From Vitellaria paradoxa (Eukaryota; Streptophyta; Magnoliopsida; Ericales; Sapotaceae), in contig CM034239.1 of NCBI GenBank assembly GCA_019916065.1, positions 46,203,812 through 46,267,811 on the forward strand: DNA of 64,000 bases, in the 5' to 3' direction. The notes below the pieces were generated by a model, which had not been told where the DNA came from, did not search any database, and worked only from the letters and a program-made list of their open reading frames with translations. Position numbers and translations under genes: made by a program. This document shows, in pieces, positions 47,497 through 58,900 of this stretch (positions within the stretch are counted from its first letter, which is position 1; each line of letters opens with the position of its first letter).

Positions 47497-49551
47497 CACC
47501 CATGCACTGCAAAACCGGATAAGTATGCATTTTTGTAATTAGGGTACGTTTGATGTTCAAAAAAAAAAGTTAAAAAATTTTTATAATTGTTTATAAAATT
47601 TTTTTTTTCACATCAAACTACATGAATCTTTATAAATTTTTATAAATTGGTATATTTCTATAAATCTCTACAAATTTTTACAAATCTTAATAATATTTTA
47701 CAAATTTTAAAAAATTCTGACATAAAAAGTTAAAAAATGTCTCCTCAAATTTATTTGAACAGACAAAAATTTATTTGAATAGAACTATTCATCTCTATTT
47801 TTTATAATTTATAATTTATACTATAAACGGTAAAAAATAATACATGACCCATAAATCTTGATGTTGCTTAAAATTGATTTCATGGGAACATTGCGTTTGA
47901 CTGACAAAAAGTTGACTAAAAAGTATAATAAGAATAAAAAGATATGATATAAAAGTGATATATAGAGAAATTTGATTGAAAAAAATATAAAAAATTAGTT
48001 AAAATCAATAAATTTTGATAAAATTTGGTACCCTAGACGGAGCCTATGGATGCAATGGAAGAACTGTAAATGAGAACTTGTAGCAAAGTGTTTATACCAA
48101 CGACTGAGGCTGCGCTCGTAGAAAAATGTTCAGAGTTTTTAATAATTTTTGACAAGTTGGTAGGTGTAAATTTTTATGTATTTGAAAAAATAAATAGAAA
48201 CTTTTAAAATTTTTTAACAACATTTGAATGTTTGGTAAAAATTTTAATAAATTTGAGTAATTTTTGATTATTTGATAAAAAATTTGAGAAATTTTTGGAA
48301 ATTTTTAGAATTTGTTAAAATGTTTTTGTTATTTTGAAAAACATTAAAAGGAAATTTAAGAACTTTTAACAATGGATAAGGTCTTGTCAAAGTGAAAAAA
48401 AAAAAAAAGATAACAATAATTTAATAAATTATTATTTTAATTAAAAATTTATTTTCTCCGCTTCCAAACCATCCTGAAACGGGGGACAAAGCAAAAGCCA
48501 CCCCATTAACAAATTTCAAAATCGTTACAACGGGTTCGTTTGGTGCACTAAATTTTAATAAAAATTTTTAAAAATTTTTAAAAATTTCTATAAAATTTCA
48601 CATATTTCTGCCTTCTTAAAATTCAAAAACCGTTTAATATCTTTCCAAAAAAAATTGATAACTAGAATTCGGTTAATCAAATAGTAAAATTTTTTTTGCA
48701 ATTCTCACCATAAACTTCCAAATTACTAAATGACACCTACTTTGACTATTATTCGTGGCTTTTTTAAAAATGTTCCAACAAATTGTAAAAATCATTCCGA
48801 TGGAATTGCACGGCCAACCTTCGTCCAAAAGGTTTCTACAATCCGTTTGGACACATTGTAGTGTAAAGAAGTCATGAATGCCTAAAATTTTAAATCCGTC
48901 CAAATGAAAATCCAATCCGTCGGAATAAAATTTTACTATTCATCTCTAAAAAACATGATTTGAGTAGTGTGCACCAAACTGCGTTAAACGCACCCAACAT
49001 TAATCGCACCACATATGGGTCGCTCAACGGAATGCCAAGCACCAATCACTTTTTAGATAAAATATTTGATATAACACTAATATTATATACTTAATGACAA
49101 ATTAATAAAAATAAAAATAATTGTGTACTAAAATTTTAGTCGTAACATAATTTATTTTGTTTTAGGTAAAAATTTTATTTTAATATTATAATAATTAAAA
49201 TTAAAATTACACGTGTATTTTTATTTTATGCTTCTTATTTTTACTAACCATTAGGGAGTGTTCGGTGAATCAAAAACACATTAAAAAAAATCAATTTTTA
49301 TCAACTTTTTCAACATTTTCTAATAAACGGCAAAGAAGTCATATTTGTGGGGACCACCAATTGATTGTTGTCCGTTTCGGTGCAAGACAAATAAGGAGTA
49401 AAGTCATATCAGTGGGCCCAACGGGTACGAGGACCACCGATTGGTTGTCATTCATTTAGATGAAAGACAAAGGAAATCATATTTGCTGTTCCGATCCACG
49501 CTATATTGTCTGGTATTTCAGCAATTTTTTTATGTATAATGTTTAAAATAT
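47497..49551. repeat. Paralogous upstream DNA with MITE insertions
   Basis: No gene. 48045-48130 matches 34650-34735; 48470-49500 matches 35030-35760 apart from insertions. A MITE of the 155-bp family lies at about 47890-48045 (ends less clear). 47540-47870 is AT-rich and unassigned. Confidence 0.55.
48531..48994. mobile_element. MITE, 464 bp
   Basis: The ends CGGGTTCGTTTGGTGCAC and GTGCACCAAACTGCG form an inverted repeat. CAA flanks both sides. The paralogous site at 35095 (GACAACATTAATCGC) lacks it. Confidence 0.65.
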
Positions 49552-51874
49552 GGACAGTGATAATGTCAAAATTATAATTGTTAATGATAGAGCTCATTTA
49601 ATATATTTTATAATTTTTAACAAAATTATCCTATCTCCCATTATTGATTCTTTCTCTGTTATTAATTACTCTCATTCTTATCTATTCATTCTGCCTCTTT
49701 CTTTCTTTCTAATAAATATTGCTCTCTCATTCTCTTAAAAAAACTATCTAGTCTATGGATGTCAATGGGATGGATACACAAAAATACCCGATTCGATCGA
49801 ATTTGATAAAAATTCATTAGAAAATATCATAATGGGATTGGGATTGGTTTGGGATTAAAATTTAATACTCATACAGGTTTGGGACGAGTTTGAAATTTTT
49901 CTACAGGGAACCCGATACCCATTTATACTTATAAGGTACCCGATACCTGATATCCGCAGGAGACCTGCAAAGTACCTGTTTAATAAAATAAAAATAAAAT
50001 AATATATATTTATATATTTACAATTACAATTTTTCTCAAGATAAAATTTTTGAACTTCTGAAATCAAGATCATTTATACTTTGTTGACAGCTGCTCTTGA
50101 TTTTATTGGGATAAATCATTTGAACTTATTTAATTTATGATTTGTTGTATGCTATTTTCACATGTCATGGATTATTCCAACTTTCATATTGGGTTTGAAA
50201 GTCTTTTATGAACTATGATTCCTATTACACTATTTCAAGGATATGCCCATGTGTATTTTATATATTTATTTCTACTATTTATAGTATATTTTGTTTACCT
50301 TTCAAAAAAAAGTTAGAAATCATTTGATCAATGAATTTGTTTAATTTAATAAATTTAATATTTTTGTCACTTACTAATTTTTTATTTTTTATCTTAAATC
50401 AGGTATTTAATGGATTAACGAGTAATTTGACCAATTGAACATAAATGAATTTTGTAGGTTTGGGACGGGTTTTACGAGTTTGGGACGGGATGGGTTTGGA
50501 ATTCTAACTAAAAAAATAAACGGGCTTGGGACGGTAATGGTAACCAAAAAATAAACGGGTTTGGTAGTAAGATTAGTTAATTAGGCGGATACCCTACCTG
50601 TTTACATCCCTAATCTAGCCTCTGCGTGGTTCTTAAATCTAACGTCTGCTTAATTATGCTATCTTAATTTATAAATAATTTTTTTTACTATTTATCTCAT
50701 ATTTTTTACAATTTACATAATTAAAAACTAAACAAAATTAAAATATCCAGTTAATAACCTAGCAAATAAGAGAATACTTGTTATTTAACATTTTTGTGTT
50801 GTATACTTAATTTTAATTTTATATTCTTAAGATTTTATAATATAAAAATAATAAAATTACATTTTAATATTTTCATGATATCGAGTACGAAAGATTTTCT
50901 AGACCCATTCTAAATACTATAAATTTAAACTTAAATTATAAAATATAGAGTTGAACTTGAATAGATCATCAAAACTAATTTTTACAATATTAACAGGGTA
51001 ATAAAAATAACATTTGTTTTATTTTAAATTATTATAATCAAAACTAAAACAAGTCTAAATTTTTAATAGTATAAATTTTTCTTTTGATTATAATAAAATA
51101 CTCTTGCTACTATATTGTCTACATTGAACTTTTTTGTAATACTTTTAAAAAATGTTATATTTTTTGTATATATTTTATAATTCAATAAAATATAAAGAAT
51201 AATAATATGGACAGATTTTATTTTTTTAAATTTATTTATGTAAAAAATTATTACACTGTTAATTTATTAAAAATTAAACTCATTTTTTATTACATTGTTA
51301 ATATATTAAAAATTATTTTTGATGATTTATCTAAGTTCACTTATATATTTTATAATTTAAGCTTAATTTTATAGTATTTGGAATAGGTCTAATAAATTTT
51401 TCAGATTCGATATCATGAAAACATTAAAATATAATTTTATTATTTTCATATTATAAAATCTTAAGAATATAAAATTAAAATTAAGTATACAACACAAAAA
51501 TGTTAAATAATAAACATTTTCTTATTTGTTAGGTTACTAAATAGATATTTTAATTTTTTTTAGTTTTTAATTATGTAAATTGTTAAAAAATATGGGATAA
51601 ATAATCAAAAAAATTATAAATTAAGTAGGCATAATTGAATAAACTTTAGATCTAAGAATTAGAGAGGGACTAGATGAGTCTTTTTCAAAGAAAGAGAGAT
51701 GAGTTCTTATTAGAGAGAGTTAGTGAAAGAGATAAAGACTAATAAATAAGGATGGGAGGAATTAATGACGGGGAGAATCCATGATAGGAGATGAAGGTAG
51801 TTTTATCAATAGTTACAAAAAATAATGAATGAGTTCTTGCATTAATAATTATAGTTCTGGGATTATTGATACTA
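49552..51874. mobile_element. Long-inverted-repeat (foldback, Mutator-like) element, 2.3 kb
   Basis: Flanked by the 9-bp duplication TTAAAATAT (49543-49551, 51875-51883). The empty-site equivalents at 35920 and 54590 read CTTAAAATATA. The left arm (49552-49753 plus 50613-51000) is the inverse of the right arm (about 51290-51874). Examples are TATTCTTAAGATTTTATAAT against ATTATAAAATCTTAAGAATA, and the pyrimidine-rich TCTCCCATTATTGATTC against its counterpart near 51780. No coding. The left arm is interrupted by a hAT element. Confidence 0.8.
49754..50612. mobile_element. Non-autonomous hAT element, 859 bp
   Basis: Terminal inverted repeats TATGGATGTCAA and TTTACATCCCTA, with the 8-bp duplication ATCTAG(T/C)C (49746-49753, 50613-50620). 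It interrupts the left arm of the surrounding foldback element, so it is the younger insertion. GGGTTTGGGACGGG-type text occurs near both ends. Confidence 0.8.
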
Positions 51875-51883
51875 TTAAAATAT

Positions 51884-53860
51884 ATTAAAAATTATTAATT
51901 TTTATTTTATGATTTTCTTATTTAATTGATTCTTTGGCAGTTCTTCAAATTATTTTTTATTGTATTAACATATTTATTTTTAAATATTTCTTTATTATTT
52001 TTATTTTCAGAAAGTTTCTTTTCTAATGATTTTATTAAAATAAAAAGTAAAAATATTAAAATAATAGTCTAAGGAAGCTAAAGTCATTGTGAAATGTCGA
52101 AATTTACTTCGGCTGATCTCAACTTATGGAATCAGAGAAGGAATTATTGGAGGTCAAAAAGTGATAATTTCCTTTCGTAAAATTCCATTAAATAGAAAAA
52201 CCATTAGAGATACTCTTAAAATAAGGATTGTGTTAATGTGGCTAACTAATGAATAATGGTCCTTAATTTGCCGGTTTGATTTGGAAACATAAGTTTTTTT
52301 TTTATTTTCTGAATTTTAATTGAAAACCTTATGGAATGCATATTTCCACAAAAAATTGGAATTGGAAACATCGGATTTTTTTTTTTAATTTTTATTGAAA
52401 ACTTTATGGAATGCATATTTCCACCAAAAAAAAAAGGGATTTGGAAATCTTGATATTATTTTTTTAGAAAATTTAACTTTACTATTAGATTCTAATCAAT
52501 TATTTCTCTATTTAAGGAGACTCTTTTGATGTAGAAAATTATAATAATGCGAGGGGAGGGACTGGAGAGAGAAAGGGAAGTTAATTAAGTTTTCTAATTT
52601 AGGAGAGATGGAAAGAGGAATGAAATTAAATGGAGGTGAATGGTTATTCCTTTGTTGGGAAAAAATAAAGGAGAACGTAAAAAAATATAGTTAAAAATAC
52701 CATTATACTCTTTATAATAAATTATTATACTGATACAATGTGCTTATTTATTTTAATATATTATCAAAATATTTACAAAATGTGAACATGATAATTGAAA
52801 ATTAAAAATAATAATCAAATGCATAATAATTTTTTTTTATAAATTAATTCAATATTCGACCAAACAATCCAAGCAATTCGTGGATCATAATTCCAAATCT
52901 TTTGGAAGCCAAAAATAAATAAATAAAAAACAATAAGAAATAAAACAATAAAATCATATTTTACGTGGTCAATTATTAATTTGGTATTGGAATAAATCTT
53001 CTCTTTTGAGAGAAACCGGTGACACTTTATATTCAAAGATCACATATATACAACTATCCTTTGGGTTTGTCAGGATCAAATCGACTTCATCCTTAACTGA
53101 TAGAAAACATCTACCATTGGCATAGAGGGAGACTAGCAAAGAACAAACTATAAAGTGTGTTTGGAGTGAAGATTTCACGAGTAAAAAAAAAAAATTGATT
53201 ACACGTAGATAATTTTTCATTGCTTTGGAAACAAATTAAAGGCCTATGTGACAAAGTTGGCAATATGGTTCTGCCAGCATGTGGTTAGGCATTGGGGCAA
53301 TTCCTCTCCCTTCACAGGAAGGAAACGCAGCTCCAATACATACATCAAACTTATATGCAATAAGTGGTAAATCCAGGATTTTAGGTAAGAGGTTAATATA
53401 AAAAATTTTATATTGAGTAGAAAGTATAATAAAATTATATAAATTTTGAGCGGATTAAACACTATATTATATGAAAAAAATCTTAAAATTTATAAGAGAA
53501 TTAACAGATTTTCAAAATTTAAGAGAGGTCAAATACAATATTTTATATAAAAAAAAAAAAATCCTAAAATTTATGAGAGTATCAAAAAACTTTCAAAAGT
53601 TAAAAGAGTTGTGATCCTCCCTCGTCTTCTTAGTACCGCCCTTGTGAACTCTTTCCAACTATATCTATATACATATGTGTGTGTGTATAGGGTGCCTAAC
53701 ACTAATCATCTTTAACGTGGAACTACGCATGCAAAAGCAAGTCATATTTCCACAGAAAGTTTTTTTTTTTTTTTTTTCAAGCTCTTTTAGCCATTCCAAT
53801 CTTATCAAACAATGCTGCATTTTGCAGTACCATAAAGTGGCTAAAAGAGGCCAGGCTGAA
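51884..53860. other. AT-rich intergenic DNA
   Basis: No gene recognised. The first ~200 bp match 54600-54780. A direct repeat of about 30 bp (CTTTATGGAATGCATATTTCCAC) recurs at about 52331 and 52410. 53390-53620 is repetitive A/T text. 53230-53370 is more GC-balanced but unassigned. Confidence 0.4.
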
Positions 53861-54453
53861 TTAGCCACCCCAAATTTCTTGCATAATCCCGTGCTGTATG
53901 GTGTCACTTCAAATTTAGAGTAACATTGTAACTCCTCTGCCACACTCACAGTCTAATTTTACTTTTTATTCCTCTCACTCGGCCTCTACATGAACAACCA
54001 AACTTGAAAGAAATTAAGAAAGAAAGCACCCCTTCGGGGGTGGCCGAGTGGAAGTCGGGCTCGCCTTAGAGTTTGGGCCTCTCGAGGTTCTGGGTTCGAC
54101 TCCCCCACGGGGGTGGGTTACCGCTGTAATGGCAGGTGCCTAATGGTCTCCTCTCGGTCGTACCGGTCAGCCAGGGCTTGCCTAGGCTGGTTAACTCTCC
54201 AGGGGCCTTTACCGGCTAGGGTCCTGAAGCGTGCTTCACCCTGTACGCACCTCAGTACGGGGTAGCGGTTGCGGACTTTCACGTACCAGAAGAAAGAAAG
54301 CAAAAAAACCACCATCAAAGAGTTAAAAAGAGTGATATTTATATATTACATGCGCACTTATTTTTGTTACAACAAAGTAGAGCTAGCTAGCTAAGGCCTA
54401 GCTTGTGCATTTTGATACCCAAGGCAGAAAGGGAAATTAATTTAAGTTTGTAA
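53861..54453. repeat. Chitinase 3'-flank remnant carrying a SINE
   Basis: Matches 25565-25886 (CACCCCAAATTTCTTGC, TCACTTCAAATTTAGAGTA, ACCATCAAAGAGTTAAAA, GATACCCAAGG) and is interrupted by the SINE at 54029-54289. Confidence 0.75.
54029..54289 (+). mobile_element. tRNA-derived SINE, plus orientation
   Basis: 261 bp, starting CCCCTTCGGGGGTGGCCGAG and ending CACGTACCAG. A box TGGCCGAGTGGA and B box GGTTCGACTCC are near the 5' end. The 13-bp duplication AAGAAAGAAAGCA flanks it (54016-54028, 54290-54302). The copy at 25750 (AAAGAAAGGAAAAACACC) is the empty site. Same family as 40530-40792. Confidence 0.9.
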
Positions 54454-54546
54454 TTAGATGGAGTCAAGCAAGACTCCCGAACCAAAATGGGCTTGATTAT
54501 AGTAGTCAAGGTTGTCACGGGAGCTAACCTCAAGCATTTGACAGAA
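54454..54546 (-). pseudogene. Chitinase exon 3 remnant, last ~30 codons
   Basis: The minus strand encodes CQMLEVSS, then an NLDYYNQ-like segment and a GVLLDSI end with stop TAA (54454-54456). It keeps the ten-residue tail seen in the intact gene (ALLDSI*). At about 54547 it joins DNA matching 49515-49560 (GGTATTTCAGC), so the rest of the gene is lost. Confidence 0.8.
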
Positions 54547-55991
54547 TGTTCCCCTAGGGTATTTCAGCCGTTTTCTTAAATATTAATGCTTAAAATATAG
54601 TAAAAATATTAATTTTTATTTTGTGATTTTTTATTTAATTAATTCTTCTGCATTTACCAAAATCATTCTTTATTACATTAGAATATTAATTGTTAAATAT
54701 TTCTTTATTATCTTTATCTTCAAAAAATTCTTTTCCAATGATTTTATTTAAATAAAAAGTAAAAAAATATATTAAATTATTATTGCCACTTTATATGAAA
54801 GCTGACTCGTATTCTTTCTGTATTTTTTGAACATTTTTTATAAAAATTTTTAAATTAATATTTTAAAATTTCATAATATTTATATAAATAAATTAATATT
54901 TTTAAATTAATATATTTAAACAATCTATGAATACCTATTAGATATAGTCATCTAAGATTTTTTATTTAAAAAAGTGATAATTAGACTTCAATATTTTTAA
55001 AAAATTTAAAAATAAATATCTAAATTAGAATTAAATTTTAATGTATATAAAACTTAAAATACATACACTTTTACACTCTTGGACATCTATATAACAAGAA
55101 AGCTTCAGGGAATATTTTCGATCGTTGGATTTGTTCAATAGTTCAGATTACCTTTTTTCTCTCTCTTTATTTTGCTTGTCTTTTTTTCACATTATATGGA
55201 AATACAATCTCTTACTCTTCTCGTATTTTTTGAATATTTTTTTATAAAAATTTTTTAATTAATATTTTAAAAAATGTGATAATGTTTGTAATAAATAAAT
55301 TAGTATTTTTAAACATTTTATTGATATCTATTAAACAAAGTCAATTAAGATTTTTTATTTAAAAATCAAAGTGATATTTCAACTTTAATTTTTTTTAATT
55401 TGAAAATTAAACATTTAAATTAAAATTAAATTTTAATATACATAACACGTAAAATACATATACTTTTACATTGGGTGTTATCTATATATTAAATTTTAAT
55501 ATATATGGTTGTTTCTCCTTTCTTTTCGTTGTTATTTTTTCTTTTGCTTCCTTTTCTTTTTTTTTTTTTTTTCTTTTTCTTTTTCTTTTTTGGCTCTTTT
55601 CCTGACAAACAAAACAAGTTAATGATATCAATTTACAAGAAGGAAATACATTATATATAACATGAAAAAAATAAATAAATAACAATTCCCCAAACGTATT
55701 TTTCCAACTACCACAAAAGAAGGTAAAGATGCATAGCACCAAAATCAAATTCTCATACATATAAAATTTAGGTAATACACACAAGTCGAACATTTAAAAT
55801 TTCCCAAAATAACTGTTAGACGAATTTTACATACATTTCTTCTCTCCAATCTATCACTGCAACTAAAGTTTGCCTTTTCCTACTTACCTGCGAGGTAAAC
55901 TACTTCCCACAAACTAATTTGAGTATCCATCCGCAAAATCTCAAATGATGGATGTTTCTTGGTGAACAAATATATATATATATATATAGAT
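54547..55991. other. Intergenic DNA between the chitinase remnant and VPS52
   Basis: No gene. A diverged tandem duplication with a period of about 390 bp covers roughly 54822-55105 and 55212-55490 (TATTTTTTGAA...TTTATAAAAATTTTT, AAGATTTTTTATTTAAA). A T/C-rich simple repeat lies at 55500-55595. A (TA)n tract lies at 55970-55988. The right ~150 bp would hold the VPS52 3'UTR. Confidence 0.45.
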
Positions 55992-58900
55992 CTAGAAAGT
56001 CCTCGAGTATTTCTTGATTTCGTACATTATGGAAGAAATGGACACAAGATCCTTGTTCAGGGCAGACCCACCAACAATCCTCTTAATGCAATCGGAGAGC
56101 CTCGTGTAGTAAAGCAGCAGCTGGGTCAATGCAGCTCTTAAGATCTCCATCCCACACAAGAAGTTGCTAAAAGAAGTAATCACGTCGCTGTGCATCAGCT
56201 CTATTGCAGCTTTCCATCTGCTCGCGAAATCCTTCACAAGCGGCTCGACCTCAGAGACGGTAATTGGCCTATCAGAGCCAGAACTTGGATCCTCCGCTGT
56301 ATATATAGATATATCACTCGCAGAATAAGTCCACATGATAAAAAAGCACAGCATTATGATGGCTTGGTGATGATCATTTAATGCACTTACAGGCTCTGGT
56401 CTTTAAGAACTTGATAAGATCAGCGAAATGCTCTAGCAGTAATTCTTCCTGCGCGGGAGGAACAATGAGTTGAGAAACATCAATTGTCGTCTGGCATTCA
56501 TCGCCTAACAATTATCAGAACGTGTAGTTTGCTGCAGTTATGGTTATGTTCTGACATTCTTTTATCAAGTGGCATATCTTCAATGATTATGGAAAACCAC
56601 CATTGATGAGGTTCATTGTAAAATATCACATGGACAAAAAAGATTTGACAGTTTTAACCAAGTGATTTTGCACAGAAAAAAGATATAATACTTCCCAACA
56701 AAAAATGTCACATGAAAAATGTATAATGCGTTTAGACAAACTCCACCAACGAGATGCCTAAGGGGATGGTTTGGAAACCCCTATCTTTAACTTTTTTTTT
56801 CCCCCTTCTTATATAACTTCTTTTTACCAGATTTAATTTTTCTTTTTTATTTACAAGCTTTTAGACATCTTATTCACATCCATAAAAAATTACCAAAAAA
56901 TGCTTCCATAGAAGAAAATTCATGTACGTATGAAAAAAAACTTACTTTTTTCACTCAGTCATTAATTTTTCTATTTTTAATCATTTTATGTAATTTTTTT
57001 TTATGGATGTGAATAATAGGCCTGACAACTACCAAAAAAAAAATCAAAGTTCGCTGAAAAAAAAGTTATATAAGATGAAGAAAAGGTAAACAAACAAAGT
57101 TAGAGCTAATGATTCCCAAACCAAGCCTAAGGTGAAAAGGCTACAGACTACTTACAGGCTTATACTAAAGGGCCCCCACTTACATAAAAAATTACAGTAT
57201 AACGCTGTTGTTTTTGCCTTTATTTACTTAGAAAATTTAATTTTGCCCTAATATTTTTACATTTTTGCCCCACTATTCTTTTTTTTTTTTTTTTAACTTT
57301 TGCCCCCATTCACCACAAAGCTGTACTTTCGTCTCCACTGGTTATAAATACTAGGTCTGCTTCCTATACTGCCCATCATCCGTCTAAAGAAGTGTAGTAA
57401 AGTTATAAATACTAGGTCTGCTTCCTATACTGCCCATCATCCGTCTAAAGAAGTGTATTACTACGCCAACTTATGAGTTACAACTGGACAGGCATTTGCT
57501 TGTTTCATGGCTTTGCACTAGACTTATATTTCATACATAGGATTCCAATTAGAATCAGTCATGTATTGAAACCCATATGTTAACCGCTGTACAAAATAAA
57601 AAAACTGCTTTGAGGGTAGTGCCCAAATACTTGAAACTGAAATCACTCTATGTCAAAAGAATATGGCTTTACACCTTATAGGCACAATCAAAGGGTAGTT
57701 ACTTTTCAGATGCATAAAATTAACGCCTGTAGAATATTTAGAAGTTCTGGTGGGACTAGACATGTTTGGGAAAACCCACTTTCTTTGATTTGACTTCAAC
57801 AATCCCTATTTTGCATGAACTTGCCTTTAAAACCATTAAATAGCGGTTACTTACCACAAAAATAGCTGTGTTGTTCTTCAGTAGTTCCTCAAAGTGCAGT
57901 TGAATCTTCCCACCTTCTGGACCAGCTTCCTAGCAACCAAATGGTAAATATTTAATCCATCAGAGCTCCCTAGAGATAACTAGCACATTATTTAGCATCT
58001 TAATTAATTAGTATACAAAAGCCAAACTTCTTACACGTTCACTTCTCAATCTTGGACAAGTCTATAGTTACTATGCAAATTTAGTTGACACAGACCTAAT
58101 AAAAGACACATCAGATACATGACTATTACCTTCAATACAGAAATTGTCATGTCATAATTGTTTATTAGAAAAACTGTCTGCAGCTTTGGCTTCGGAAATA
58201 TTTTTGCCATCTTGAAAAGCAAGTCATCAACAGCCATTCTCAGTCTTTCCAAGCTCAGTTCAAGCTGGAAATGTAAAAGGCGGTGTAAGTGATCATTCTG
58301 ATCAAAATTCAACAAGAAGAAATTTAAAAACTTGAACTTCTAGTAGCCTAACCTGACCATCTCCATATTCAACATTAAGATGAATAAGTGAAGCAGTAAA
58401 CTCAGCATATCGTCTCATCACATAGTGAGGATGAACATCATCTTCCCATAATGTCTTCACATTGGCATTTCGCAAGCTGCTCAGATGCATGTCAAACACC
58501 ATCTTGAAACGAGGCCATAGAGAAATGTTGACCTGCTCAGATTCATTAGAGAATACTTGCATTGGTCTGTATTGATGTCATTCCATTGCCAAGGTAGATT
58601 TGAATCAAGAAATAATTCCATTACTTTCCATTAATAAAAAGCTTACGGTCCATCAAAAGAAATTCGGCAATACCATATTATGGGGAAACTTTCTGATGAC
58701 TGGTGGACCAACTTGGAAAAATTCCAATATTGATAATTGATATTATATGTTTATAAAGTATGGGAAAATTAATCTTCTCTCTGGGCCTATATTGCGTATT
58801 CTTGTATAACTACACCATGTCTGCATCTGATCAAAATTCCAAAAAGTTAATGTCTGATTGACTAGTTACATTTGGGACTTCAGCTGCTAGAAGAGCCTGA

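Noticed and set aside
54029..54115. Possible genuine tRNA-Leu/Ser gene
   Set aside because: The A and B boxes are good, but no full cloverleaf or acceptor stem closes. The same unit with a 180-bp tail occurs at 40530 with target duplications, so it is a SINE head.
55482..55793. 103-codon minus-strand ORF next to VPS52
   Set aside because: Its middle is a Lys/Glu run from a T/C-rich simple repeat, and the rest is AT-rich and without a domain.
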